DNA of 64,000 nucleotides from Nitratidesulfovibrio sp. SRB-5 (GCF_019931275.1 NZ_JAIOTY010000001.1:186001-250000); one strand, 5' to 3'; numbered from the stretch's first letter, positions 51,009-59,351 are shown. Numbers and translations: made by a program. The notes: a model not told the origin generated them from the letters alone.

Positions 51009-51655
51009 CCGGCACCATGCCGCTCTATTACATAGCGGGCATGGCGCTGCTGGGGCTTGCGCCGTTCTTCCTGATGATGGTGACCTCCTACGTGAAGATC
51101 GTGGTGGTCACCTCGCTGGTGCGCAACGCGCTGGGCGTGCAGCAGGTGCCGCCCGCCATGGTCATGAACGGCCTGGCCATCATCCTCAGCATCTTCATCA
51201 TGGCCCCCATGGTGGAAAGCACCCTGGACATCCTGAAGACGGTGCGGGTGAGCGAACAGCCGGAGCCGCGCGAGGTGGTGGAACTGCTGGACAGGGCCTC
51301 GCCCCCCCTGCGCGACTTTCTTTCGCGCAATGCCGACGACAAGGTGATTACCGCGTTCATGGGCACGGCCAAGCGCATCTGGCCCAAGGAGCGGCACGAC
51401 ACCATCCGGCGCGAGAACCTGCTCATCCTCGTGCCCGCCTTCACCATTTCCGAACTGACCAAGGCCTTCCAGATAGGCTTTCTGCTGTACCTGCCCTTCG
51501 TGGCCATAGACCTGATAATTTCCAACATCCTGCTGGCCATGGGCATGATGATGGTTTCGCCCATGACCATTTCGCTGCCCTTCAAACTGCTGCTGTTCGT
51601 CACCCTGGACGGGTGGCTGAAGATCAGCCAGGGCCTGCTGCTCAGCTACAAGTAA
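51005..51655 (+). CDS. sctR: T3SS export apparatus protein SctR
   Basis: 216 residues, FliP/YscR family: MALLGLAPFFLMMVTSYVKIVVVTSLVRNALGVQQVPP is split over its first two helices, then LLILVPAFTISELTKAFQIGFLLYLPF and the final MMVSPMTISLPFKLLLFV. GTG start overlaps the sctQ stop (GTGA). Its partners sctS and sctT are on the opposite arm, unlike the usual sctRST block. Confidence 0.96.
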   Translation: MTGTMPLYYIAGMALLGLAPFFLMMVTSYVKIVVVTSLVRNALGVQQVPPAMVMNGLAIILSIFIMAPMVESTLDILKTVRVSEQPEPREVVELLDRASPPLRDFLSRNADDKVITAFMGTAKRIWPKERHDTIRRENLLILVPAFTISELTKAFQIGFLLYLPFVAIDLIISNILLAMGMMMVSPMTISLPFKLLLFVTLDGWLKISQGLLLSYK

Positions 51656-51684
51656 CCGGCGCCAGCGCGCCATACGGAGCACCG

Positions 51685-52020
51685 ATGCAACATACCAGTA
51701 CCGACCGGGGCGGGGTGACCGTTCTTGCCTTTTCGGGCCGCATGGACGCCACCACCGTGGCCGCCTTCGACGAGGCGTGGCGCGCGCGGCTGGAAGCCGG
51801 GGCCAACCGCCTGGTCATCGACCTGGGCGGCATAGAGTACATCAGCTCGGCGGGCCTGCGCGGCATTCTCGGACTGCTCAAGGCCTGCAAGTCGGGCGGG
51901 GTGGGGCTGGCCTTCTGCGGCATCGGCGAGATGGTGGGCGAGGTGTTTCGCATTTCCGGCTTCACGGGAATGCTGTCCATCCACCCGACGGCGGACGCCG
52001 CCGTGGCCGCCCTGGCCTAG
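51685..52020 (+). CDS. STAS-domain anti-sigma factor antagonist (RsbV/SpoIIAA type)
   Basis: 111 residues, one STAS domain: VTVLAFSGRMDATTVAAFDE, LVIDLGGIEYISSAGLRGIL, with the phosphoacceptor serine being one of Ser54/Ser55 in the YISSAGLRG motif. Phosphorylated by the RsbW-like kinase encoded 14 bp downstream and presumably dephosphorylated by the PP2C phosphatase at 24.7-26.7 kb. Co-transcribed with sctR, so its level follows that of the apparatus. Confidence 0.92.
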   Translation: MQHTSTDRGGVTVLAFSGRMDATTVAAFDEAWRARLEAGANRLVIDLGGIEYISSAGLRGILGLLKACKSGGVGLAFCGIGEMVGEVFRISGFTGMLSIHPTADAAVAALA

Positions 52021-52034
52021 GCGCGGAGGCTCGC

Positions 52035-52451
52035 ATGGCCACGCTTTCGGTTCCGGCCAGCCTTGAACAACTGGGGGCCGTCAACGAGTTCATCGCCGGG
52101 CAGATGCCAGAGGGACTGGCCGCGCTGCTGCCGCAGGTGGAACTGGCGGCGGAAGAACTGCTGGTCAACGTGTTCAGCTACGCCTACCCCGGGGAGCCGG
52201 GAAAGGCCGAGGTGGGCTGCCGCATGGTGCGTCTGGACGGCGTTCCGTTCTTCTGCCTGGCCGTGCGCGACTGGGGCGCGCCCTTCGACCCGTTCAGCGA
52301 GGCGCCGGAGCCGGACACCGCGCTGGGCGTGGAGGACAGGCCCATCGGCGGGCTGGGCGTGCACCTCATCAAGTCCATGGTGGGGCACTACAGCTACAGC
52401 TACCATGACGCATCCAACTGCATCGAACTCTACTTCGCCCTGCCGGAATGA
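52035..52451 (+). CDS. RsbW-like anti-sigma/serine kinase
   Basis: 138 residues, HATPase_c_2 (GHKL) domain: N box ELAAEELLVNVFSYAY, G1 box VRDWGAPFDPF, G2 box GGLGVHLIKSMV. Predicted to phosphorylate the STAS protein just upstream and to hold an unknown partner, which could be a sigma factor or the AAA+ regulator. No sigma gene is present in the window. Confidence 0.9.
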   Translation: MATLSVPASLEQLGAVNEFIAGQMPEGLAALLPQVELAAEELLVNVFSYAYPGEPGKAEVGCRMVRLDGVPFFCLAVRDWGAPFDPFSEAPEPDTALGVEDRPIGGLGVHLIKSMVGHYSYSYHDASNCIELYFALPE

Positions 52452-52452
52452 C

Positions 52453-53670
52453 GTGCGGGGTGGAGGGTCCGGTGCCTTCGGGACCGGCCGCGCGCCCGCC
52501 CTTGCGGCGGCCCTCTTGCTTGTGGCCTTGCTGCTGGCGGCCCTGCTGCTTGCGGCCATCCCCGTGGCGGCGGCGGACCCGGCTGCGCCCGTCGGGTCGG
52601 GAATCCTGCAGGAGGAAGTGACCACCTCCGAACGCGCGGCGGTGCGCCTTGTCCCGCTGCGTGCCCGGCCCGGCCCGGCAGGGCCGGTTGGCGAGGGGGC
52701 GACGCTTGCCGTTCCACCCGCCGGGGGGCCTGCGCCATTGCCTGCCGCATCCTCTGGCAGGCTTGCCGCATCGCCTGAGAGAACTGCCGCATCGCCTGTA
52801 GCATCGCCCGTCGGTCCCGGGACCACTGACGACTCAGGGCCTGGCATCGGGTCCGGTGTTGGGCAGGGGGCCGCAAGGGACGCTATAGCAGCCTCCGCAT
52901 CATCCCCCCAGGTGCCCGCCGTGGCGCCCCCCATGGAGTCCGCTATGCCGCTAGGCATACCGGGCGGGACACAGGGTGCGTATCCTGCCGATGTGCGTGC
53001 GGTGCCCGTTGCGGTGCCGCCAGCGGCAGAGTCCGCCCCGCAGGGTCCGACCGGGTCAGTTTCCCGTGCTGACGGGTCCATTTCCGGGGCGGATGCGGGC
53101 GCTGCCAAGGTGGACGCTCTTGGCGCGCGACCCGTGCCGCACCCCGTCGCCTTTTTGCCCCCTGCCGGGCACCCCCCTTCGGAAAACCTGCTGGACCGCA
53201 TGGACGTGTATGCCCTGTCGCCGGACGCAGCCAAGCTGGCCCTGCCCCGCATGGTGCCGCTGGTGATGGTGGAGCGGGTGCGCGCAGGCAGGCTGCCCAT
53301 GCCCGCCTGGGACGGAATCATTGCGCGGGCCAGCCGCCTGAGCGGGCTGGAAGAGCGCCTCATTGCCGCCGTGGTCCGGGCGGAATCGGGGTTCAACGTG
53401 GGGGCCGTGTCCCCCAAGGGGGCGCGGGGGCCCATGCAGATCATGCCCGCCACCGGACAGGAACTGGGGCTGGATGATCCCTTCGATCCGCAGGCCAACG
53501 TGGAGGCGGGCAGCCGCTACCTGCGCCAGCAACTGGACCGCTTCGGCTCGCTGGAACTGGCCCTTGCCGCGTACAACGCGGGCCCCGGCAACGTGGAACG
53601 CTTCGGCGGGGTGCCGCCGTTTGCCGAAACCAGGGCGTTCGTGAACAGGGTGTTGTCCGGGCTGGATTGA
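52453..53670 (+). CDS. T3SS-associated lytic transglycosylase
   Basis: 405 residues from a GTG (52453) 2 bp after the kinase stop. Membrane/signal segment near 18-40 (ALLLVALLLAALLLAAIPVAAA), then about 190 residues of Ala/Pro/Ser-rich linker, then an SLT domain (about 280-400) with catalytic Glu in VVRAESGFN, the GARGPMQIMPATG motif, and AYNAGPGNVERFGG. Cuts peptidoglycan to let the apparatus cross the periplasm, like EtgA/IagB; the long linker is unusual. Last gene of the rightward arm. Confidence 0.92.
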   Translation: MRGGGSGAFGTGRAPALAAALLLVALLLAALLLAAIPVAAADPAAPVGSGILQEEVTTSERAAVRLVPLRARPGPAGPVGEGATLAVPPAGGPAPLPAASSGRLAASPERTAASPVASPVGPGTTDDSGPGIGSGVGQGAARDAIAASASSPQVPAVAPPMESAMPLGIPGGTQGAYPADVRAVPVAVPPAAESAPQGPTGSVSRADGSISGADAGAAKVDALGARPVPHPVAFLPPAGHPPSENLLDRMDVYALSPDAAKLALPRMVPLVMVERVRAGRLPMPAWDGIIARASRLSGLEERLIAAVVRAESGFNVGAVSPKGARGPMQIMPATGQELGLDDPFDPQANVEAGSRYLRQQLDRFGSLELALAAYNAGPGNVERFGGVPPFAETRAFVNRVLSGLD

Positions 53671-53731
53671 TGGTGCGGGTGCGGGGCACCCGGAAAAGGC
53701 AGACGAAAGGCGGGAAGCGCAAGAAGGGAAA

Positions 53732-54118
53732 AGGCTACCGTGGTGAAACGAAACGACCGACAGGGGAAATGCTGAGGAGGCTGCGCGAGTGAATGGGGCA
53801 TATGGTAGAGGCGGAGTGCTTCCAGGGTCACATTCATATGCGGATTGAAATGTCCAAGAAGATGAGCGTGTCCGGAATGGTGAGGAGCCTGAAGGGCAAA
53901 GATGCTTCAGTGCTGCATGGCCAGCTTGGCAATCTCAAGTTCAAGTGTAGAAACAAGGAATTCTGGTATCGTGCCTGTTGTGTTGGTGTAATAGGAAAGA
54001 ACACCCCGCAATATTCATGAATGCATCAAGGATAAGCTAGATTCTGATAGGCTTGATGGCCATTTGTTCCTGCCCTATCCCGGAAGCCCGTTTACGGGCC
54101 GCAAGCAGCAGCTATGCA
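53732..54118 (+). pseudogene. relic of an IS200/IS605-family TnpA transposase
   Basis: Reading through gives pieces of a TnpA (Y1) protein: KRPTGEMLRRLRE, then an in-frame TGA (53790) where the family has an aromatic/Trp, then MVEAECFQGHIHMRIEMSKK, VSGMVRSLKGK, NKEFWYRACCVGVIGKN, and, after a +1/-1 shift near 54010, NIHECIKDKLDSDRLDG and GSPFTGRKQQ. The HIH metal site is still visible. With one stop, one frameshift and a damaged start, it is inactive. It directly follows the T3SS arm and so marks its right boundary. Confidence 0.82.
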
Positions 54119-54186
54119 GCTGCCAGATCATAAATGCGCCTGCCAGGCGCTACGGGTAACAGGGCCTGCCAGGCACATATGAAATA

Positions 54187-54216
54187 CCACCGGCTATGCT
54201 GGTGGATTTTTATTTT
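54187..54216 (+). mobile_element. hairpin near the right end of the IS200-type relic
   Basis: CCACCGGCTATGCTGGTGG (54187-54205) followed by ATTTTTATTTT is a hairpin of the kind seen at the ends of IS200/IS605 elements, and would also stop transcription. Just before it, CCTGCCAGGC occurs twice (about 54140 and 54170). Confidence 0.6.
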
Positions 54217-54468
54217 CTGTCGGTATTCTACGACTAGGTTGCCTTGGTCCTGGAGAATTCGGATGTACTGGAATAAGGACAAGCAATCAGTCGGGCGCGC
54301 GGTCTTCCGACTGTATATTCGGCGGGGTAAGGCTGGCGCGCCGTGTGTTCTGGTGGTTACTGCTGCGCAGTGCCCCAGCCTGCGACCTGGTCACGGTTTC
54401 GTCAACGTGATGACATGAGAGAGTCAGGCAATGGTGCAATGACGCAAAATTGCAAATATCTACAAATT
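54211..54468. other. gene-poor stretch after the transposase relic
   Basis: Lower GC than the T3SS. A short frame here (MYWNKDKQSVGRAVFRLYI... near 54262) has no recognisable family or ribosome site and is probably not a gene. No terminator for the leftward AlgJ-like gene was identified. Confidence 0.45.
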
Positions 54469-55524
54469 TTATTGGGTAAAATTTCTTTCAACTATAACCC
54501 AAAGAATTATATCCGGCTTGGAAGGTTGAGAATAAAGCGATTCCTCGAACTCGGCATGTTTAAAGAATCGAACTTCTTTGAATTCTGCTGCAATGTACGG
54601 TTTGAGTGCTTCGGTGAATGAGTCCCCAAACACCCATGCCGTCTTGTTGCTGACGGCATTGATATTCTTGGTAAGTCCGCCTTCTTCCCGAAGTTCCGCA
54701 GGAACACTCCAGCGCAGTGTGAAGTTGTCCCCAGCGGACAGGGGAAAGCTTCGATACCCTCCGATGTCCACCAGGTCGCCGCGGTTCGGTGGGCCTTCTG
54801 CCAAGGAATAGGCTGGCAGGGCTGGCAGCCCGGCCCACTCTCTAAAGCCTTCAAATGCTACATGCGCCCCGCGGGTGTTCCAGTGGGTGTCCGTTCTGTA
54901 ATAGAGGATGCCAGAGGTTTTTGCCTCATGCAGACGTGTCGTCGGATCGTAGACCTTGACCCCGGTTTCGCTCAGGGCATCCACAAGAGGGGAAATATAG
55001 CGCCGTTTGGCTGGCACGACTATCGGTGGCAGGTATTCAGGGTAGATGCTGGATTTGTTCGGCCCGATGAACAGGAAGAACTCTGCTCCGTATTTTTCCG
55101 CAGCGTCACGAATCTTCACATAGGTTTCAGTTTGCCTTTTCAGATTTTCTCCAGAAAGTTCAATCCTGCCTGTGAGTTTGTCCACACAGCGCCCGTAGCT
55201 GTTGCCAAGAAACAGCCAGTTTTCTTTGCCTCGATAGCCTTTGTCCATGTCCAGGGTTTCGCCGCCAAGCTCATGCAACGCCACTGAAAGCCCCAGCAAA
55301 TGTGACCGTAAAGGAAAATGATCCGCAAAAAAGGAATCAATGCCCTGAAAGAACCGTTTGAATCGGCTGGGCCGAAATTGTGACGGCAATTCCGGAAATG
55401 TGGCAACCTTTCGGCGTTCACTTTCCAGATTGCCCGTTTCCGGCACGACAAAAGCGGCGACAGGAACAATAAAGAGGAGTGCGGCGAGCAGGCAGGACAT
55501 AAAAAACTTGTTCATGGCCGTCAT
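54469..55524 (-). CDS. AlgJ/AlgX-like SGNH acyltransferase
   Basis: 351 residues from the ATG at 55524 (or 55515). One N-terminal membrane anchor or signal (FFMSCLLAALLFIVPVAAFVV). SGNH-type catalytic parts of alginate O-acetylases: FLGNSYGR block-like segment, GAEFFLFIGPNKSSIYPE, TDTHWNTRGAHVAFEGF (the DxxH-type pair) and VFGDSFTEAL (nucleophile Ser). Acts in the periplasm, moving acetyl groups onto an exported polysaccharide, with AlgI. The stop of algI directly abuts the start. Base composition is visibly lower in GC than flanking genes. Confidence 0.85.
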   Translation of the reverse strand: MTAMNKFFMSCLLAALLFIVPVAAFVVPETGNLESERRKVATFPELPSQFRPSRFKRFFQGIDSFFADHFPLRSHLLGLSVALHELGGETLDMDKGYRGKENWLFLGNSYGRCVDKLTGRIELSGENLKRQTETYVKIRDAAEKYGAEFFLFIGPNKSSIYPEYLPPIVVPAKRRYISPLVDALSETGVKVYDPTTRLHEAKTSGILYYRTDTHWNTRGAHVAFEGFREWAGLPALPAYSLAEGPPNRGDLVDIGGYRSFPLSAGDNFTLRWSVPAELREEGGLTKNINAVSNKTAWVFGDSFTEALKPYIAAEFKEVRFFKHAEFEESLYSQPSKPDIILWVIVERNFTQ

Positions 55525-56907
55525 CTAGAAATCAAAGTAGATAAAAGGATTGCGCGCCCCTGTGAGAAGCAAGGCGATAGAAATTACCGCCAACAATGCC
55601 TGCAGCCAGTATGCGCTGGCGGGAAATGCCGAAGCCTTGTGGCTTGTGGGATCGGGAAGGAACTTGTCCGGCAGCAGACACAGAGCCCCGCCCACAGCCA
55701 GGGCCACACATGCCGCCGTGTGGTATGTCAAGGTAACCGGAGATAGAGAGAATGCGAACAACTCTTTCAGGTATGTCCAGGCGGCACCAATATTCTCTGC
55801 GCGGAAAAAGACCCACCCCACCAGTACAACGACCAGGGTGTAGGCGCGGGCAAGGAGCGTCGGCATTTTTCCAAGAAGGTGCCCGACGGGGAGCCGTTCA
55901 ATGACCAGAAACAGGCCGTGCCATAGCCCCCACACAATGAAGGTGACGTTCGCGCCATGCCACAACCCACAGAGGAAAAAGACGATCAACAAATTTATGT
56001 AGGTAGCCTGCCTGCCTTTCTTGCTCCCTCCTAGGGGAATGTAAAGGTAGTCGCGAAGCCATGAAGAAAGCGAAATATGCCAGCGTCGCCAGAATTCCCG
56101 AATGCTGGTGCTGGAATACGGACGCCGGAAATTTTCCTCAAAGTGGAACCCCGCCATGGCGGCCAGCCCTATCGCCATGTCGGAATATCCTGAAAAGTCG
56201 AAATATATCTGTATGGCATAAGCTGCGATGCCAAGCCAGGCATCAAAGAAGTGCAGATTGCCAGGTCCGGACATGGAAAAGGCGGAATCCGCCATAACGG
56301 CAACCGAGTTGGCGATAATGACCTTTTTGTTGAGCCCCACAAGAAAACGGTAGAGCCCGAAGGAGAACAGCGCCTTGTCTGGCCCGCGTGCGGAAAGATC
56401 ATCTTGCACCTGAGCATAGCGCACGATGGGTCCGGCGACCAGGTGGGGAAACATGCAGAAGTAGGTAAGGAAATCAAGCGGCGTCTTTGCTGGTTGAATA
56501 TGGCGACGATATACGTCTGCAAGATAGCTGATGGCATGAAAGGTAAAGAAACTGATCCCCAGCGGCATGGATGCTTTTTTGCCGTCTAAGGCTGGCAGGA
56601 TGAACGATAAAAGCCAGTGCGCATATTTGAAACCAATCAGTACGGCCAGATTGGCTGCCACAAAGAGCGCCATGCAGGCCCGTGGATTCTTGCTTCTATT
56701 CAGGTGAGTTGCGGCTACGTAATTGCCCACGCCAAGTGCAAGAAGCAAAAAGACATTGGCCGCTTCTCCCCATGTATAAAACACCAGACTGACGAAGAGC
56801 ATTGCGGCATTGCGCAACGTTCCCGAGTTGGCGCTTCGGGCAGAAATGTCAAGGGCAAGAAAGAGGGGCAGGAGTAGGAAGATGAACGACAGGGAAGTGA
56901 AAATCAT
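55525..56907 (-). CDS. AlgI-like membrane-bound O-acyltransferase (MBOAT)
   Basis: 460 residues from the ATG at 56907; a TTG at 56919 is the alternative. MBOAT family: multiple membrane segments, MPLGISFFTFHAISYLADVYR, FDFSGYSDMAIGLAAMAG, REFWRRWHISLSSWLRDYLYIPLGG, and GLWHGANVTFIVWGLWHG with the catalytic His. It takes acetyl groups from the cytosol across the membrane for the AlgJ-like partner. Lower GC and the nearby tRNA and transposase relic suggest acquisition by transfer. Confidence 0.93.
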   Translation of the reverse strand: MIFTSLSFIFLLLPLFLALDISARSANSGTLRNAAMLFVSLVFYTWGEAANVFLLLALGVGNYVAATHLNRSKNPRACMALFVAANLAVLIGFKYAHWLLSFILPALDGKKASMPLGISFFTFHAISYLADVYRRHIQPAKTPLDFLTYFCMFPHLVAGPIVRYAQVQDDLSARGPDKALFSFGLYRFLVGLNKKVIIANSVAVMADSAFSMSGPGNLHFFDAWLGIAAYAIQIYFDFSGYSDMAIGLAAMAGFHFEENFRRPYSSTSIREFWRRWHISLSSWLRDYLYIPLGGSKKGRQATYINLLIVFFLCGLWHGANVTFIVWGLWHGLFLVIERLPVGHLLGKMPTLLARAYTLVVVLVGWVFFRAENIGAAWTYLKELFAFSLSPVTLTYHTAACVALAVGGALCLLPDKFLPDPTSHKASAFPASAYWLQALLAVISIALLLTGARNPFIYFDF

Positions 56908-57436
56908 ATCTTCGATCAATCCGCCTTGGCGGTATTTCGGGCAAATTGCACCTGCCCGCTGGGGCTAGGGTGTTACAGCGAAAATCATCGCGACTCAACC
57001 TCAATGGCGGTTTTCGTAACTGGCTTGTGGGGCTTGCAGGCTGAATGGGTAGCGATGTGTATTGGAATCCGTTCGGAGGTGGGTTGGCTGCCATTGCCCG
57101 CCGGGCAATACGGTACTCTCCCTTTTTCAGGCGGACTGGAAAGTGACGGATATATGGCGGATGTGTGGCGGACATCGGTTCCTGCCTCGGGGGGTATGCG
57201 CTGCAACCGGATCTGTGTCGCCAGGGCAAAAGGCTGCCTTCGAAGCCGGGGGTGCCACGGGAGGAGTCGGGTTGGGCGGCGAGAGCGGCCTTGGGCAGCT
57301 AAGGGCATTTTCTGGCCATCTGGCCGGGCATCGGCGCTTTGCGCGTTGGATGCGGCCTTTCTTTGTTCTGTCGAGCCCGAGGTGGATGGTCTGTAGGCAA
57401 AAGTGCGGGAAATGTGGTGGGAAAATTCGGCAAACG
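56908..57436. other. gene-free stretch between algI-like gene and tRNA-Phe
   Basis: About 530 bp without a credible gene; frames of 100-170 codons on either strand lack ribosome sites and family features. It is the place where an element using the 3' end of tRNA-Phe would join, but no duplicated tRNA end was found in the window. The promoter of the acetylation pair should be near 56920-57000. Confidence 0.45.
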
Positions 57437-57470
57437 AAAAAGGCTTCAGCTGTTAAGCTGAAGCCTTTGA
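57437..57470 (-). terminator. rho-independent terminator of tRNA-Phe
   Basis: Perfect stem AGGCTTCAGC / GCTGAAGCCT (57441-57450 and 57457-57466), extended by AAA/TTT, loop TGTTAA. On the minus strand it is followed by TTTTTCG, 6 bp after the tRNA 3' end. Confidence 0.92.
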
Positions 57471-57475
57471 ATTCG

Positions 57476-57551
57476 TGGTGCCGAGGGAGAGAATTGAACT
57501 CCCGACACGGGGATTTTCAGTCCCCTGCTCTACCAACTGAGCTACCTCGGC
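57476..57551 (-). tRNA. tRNA-Phe (GAA)
   Basis: 76 nt including an encoded CCA end. Acceptor stem GCCGAGG pairs with CCTCGGC; D arm GCTCAGTTGGTAGAGC; anticodon stem GGGGA/TCCCC with loop CTGAAAA giving anticodon GAA; T arm GGGAGTTCAATTCTCTCCC-type with TTC. Its 3' end points at the low-GC acetylation genes, a common integration site for islands. Confidence 0.97.
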
Positions 57552-57710
57552 GTCGCGGAGAACCTGAATAGGCAAAATGGCCGGGCTTGGCAAGCACTTT
57601 TTGTCGCAAGGATGATTTTTTCGCCGGACGGGGAGCAGGGGGCTGAAAATCCCCGGTTCTGCATCCCGGTTCCGGTCCAGTGTCGGTCCCGCGCTGGCTC
57701 GGTCCCGGCC

Positions 57711-57754
57711 CGGTGTCGGCCCGGTGTCGGCCCGGTGTCGGACCGGTGTCGGAC
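57711..57754. repeat. four 11-bp tandem units in non-coding DNA
   Basis: Four copies of CGGTGTCGGCC/CGGTGTCGGAC in a row, flanked by degenerate copies, in the 297-bp gap between tRNA-Phe and the next gene. Unlike the repeats in genes its unit is not a multiple of three. Confidence 0.85.
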
Positions 57755-57848
57755 CAGTTCCTGCCCGGTTCCGGAAGGCAGGGCAGGCGTGCGCATCGCG
57801 TGCCATGCCGTGCCCGTCTGCCGTCTCTTTCGCCCTTCGCCTTTCCGC

Positions 57849-58424
57849 CTACAGCAGCATGCGCTTGGCCTGGCGCATGGCGTTGCGGCAGTCGCACACG
57901 AAGCGGAAGGCCGCCCGGTGCCGGGGGGTGGCGTCGCGCGGCAGCACGCCCGTTTCGGCCCACGCGAACAGTTCGTCCATGGGCGCGGCCACGCTGAACC
58001 AGAAGCCCTGTTCCATGGGCACCGGGCTGTGCGCGTAGTGGCCGAACAGGATGCGGTCATCCACGATGATGCACGGCGCGCAGGGCAGGGCGTGGGTTTC
58101 GTACACCTCCACCAGCCCTTCGTGCCGGGCGGCCAGTCGCACGATGAAGTCGCGCGAGGCGGCGAATTCGTGCTCCATCTGCACCGCCGTCAGGTCCGGG
58201 CGCAGGGCGTGCAGGAATTCGTCCACCCAGTTCCGGCGCGACGCAAGCGGCACGGTGATCATCTGCAAGCGGCGGAAGGTGGGCTGGGCCAGCGCGGTGC
58301 GCAGCGCCTCGGACAGCGCGGGCATGCGCCCGAATTCGGCGTACAGGGCCATGTGCAGCACGATGCGCTGGCGGGCTTCCGCCAGTACCTGCGGCAGGCT
58401 TGCGGTATGCAGGCCGACGTACAT
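57849..58424 (-). CDS. protein of unknown function, paired with an SDR
   Basis: 191 residues from the ATG at 58424 (GGAG eight bases upstream), 6 bp after the SDR stop, so one operon. No signal peptide. Segments: ARQRIVLHMALYAEFGRMP, FRRLQMITVPLASRRNWVDEFL, LPCAPCIIVDDRILFGHYAHS, FVCDCRNAMRQAKRM. The IVDDRILFGHYAHS type of sequence recalls the end of phospholipase-D-like domains, but no HKD motif is present. Function unknown. Confidence 0.72.
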   Translation of the reverse strand: MYVGLHTASLPQVLAEARQRIVLHMALYAEFGRMPALSEALRTALAQPTFRRLQMITVPLASRRNWVDEFLHALRPDLTAVQMEHEFAASRDFIVRLAARHEGLVEVYETHALPCAPCIIVDDRILFGHYAHSPVPMEQGFWFSVAAPMDELFAWAETGVLPRDATPRHRAAFRFVCDCRNAMRQAKRMLL

Positions 58425-58430
58425 GCGGGG

Positions 58431-59351
58431 TTACTCCTCGTAGATCATCCGGCGGGTCATGCCGCCGTCCACCAGCCAGTTCTGCCCTGTGACGAACCCG
58501 GCGTCATCCCCGGCCAGAAAGGCCACCAGCGCGGCCACGTCGCGCACGGTGCCCACGCGGCCCACGGGGTGCTGGGCGCGGTCGGCATCCGTATGTACCG
58601 GCGTTTCACGGTGGGCCGCCTTGCGCAGGTGGCGCACCTCTATCCAGCCCGGCGAGATGCAGTTCACCCGCACCTCCGGGCCAAGGCTGACGGCCAGCGC
58701 ATGCGTCAGGGCCACCAGTCCGCCCTTGGACGCGGCGTAGGCCTCGGTGTGCGGTTCCGACTGCACGGCGCGGGTGGAGGCGATGTTCACCACCGCCCCG
58801 CGCGAGGCCCGCAAATGGGGCACGGCGGCGCGCACCATGCGCATGGGGCCGGTCAGGTTCACGTCCAGCATGCGCTGCCAGCGGTCCATGTCCATGGCTG
58901 CCACGTCGGCGGGGCCGGAATGGGGATTGGCGATGCTCGCGTTGTTCACCAGCAGGTGCAGTCCGCCGAAGCGGGCCACCGTGGCGGCCACGCAGCGGTC
59001 CGCGTCGGCCTGGTCGGCCACGCTGCCGTGCAGGGTCAGCAGGGGGAATGTTGGGGAATCGGGCGTAGCAGAGGCATCCGGATGCGCGGGTAACGAAGCG
59101 TCGTTGTCGGCGGTCAGTTCGGCGGCCAACGCGGGGGACAATGCCCCGGCCAGTTCGGCCAGCGCCTCGGCGTCGGCATCCATGGCGGCCACGCACATGC
59201 CACAGGCCAGCAGATGTTCCACGATGCCCCGGCCAATGCCCTGCGCGCCGCCGGTGACCAGGGCCACGCGGCCCGCCAGCGGATGGGCTGCGGAGAGGAG
59301 ACGGGCGGGGCCGGGGGTATCGGCGTTGGGGGGCGGGGCGTGATGTTCCAT
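58431..59351 (-). CDS. short-chain dehydrogenase/reductase (SDR)
   Basis: 306 residues from the ATG at 59351 with AGGAG upstream. Classical SDR: cofactor motif TGGAQGIG (33-40), NNAS in place of NNAG (about 136-139), catalytic Ser192, Tyr205 and Lys209 (YAASK), and ISPGWIEV. An Ala/Pro/Asp-rich insertion at about 75-105 replaces the short loop usual there. Substrate not predictable. Upstream an 18-bp sequence (GGACTCCTGCGGTGACGG) is repeated directly with one change. Confidence 0.9.
   Translation of the reverse strand: MEHHAPPPNADTPGPARLLSAAHPLAGRVALVTGGAQGIGRGIVEHLLACGMCVAAMDADAEALAELAGALSPALAAELTADNDASLPAHPDASATPDSPTFPLLTLHGSVADQADADRCVAATVARFGGLHLLVNNASIANPHSGPADVAAMDMDRWQRMLDVNLTGPMRMVRAAVPHLRASRGAVVNIASTRAVQSEPHTEAYAASKGGLVALTHALAVSLGPEVRVNCISPGWIEVRHLRKAAHRETPVHTDADRAQHPVGRVGTVRDVAALVAFLAGDDAGFVTGQNWLVDGGMTRRMIYEE

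Noticed and set aside
28098-52451. Flagellar export genes instead of a T3SS
   Set aside because: The secretin, needle, rod, translocators and class I/II chaperones are present, and no flagellin, hook or motor genes occur.
53670-53792. A 40-codon highly basic frame whose ATG overlaps the transglycosylase stop (TGATG)
   Set aside because: Its end (KRPTGEMLRRLRE) continues in the same frame past the TGA into the TnpA relic, matching the N-terminal part of IS200-type transposases, so it is part of the pseudogene and not a small protein.
54134-54418. 94-codon frame after the transposase relic
   Set aside because: It begins inside the end of the relic, has no ribosome site and no recognisable domain.
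53671-57475. Direct repeat of the tRNA-Phe 3' end marking an integration site
   Set aside because: No second copy of the 3' tRNA sequence was recognised by eye in the window, so the island boundary remains unproven.
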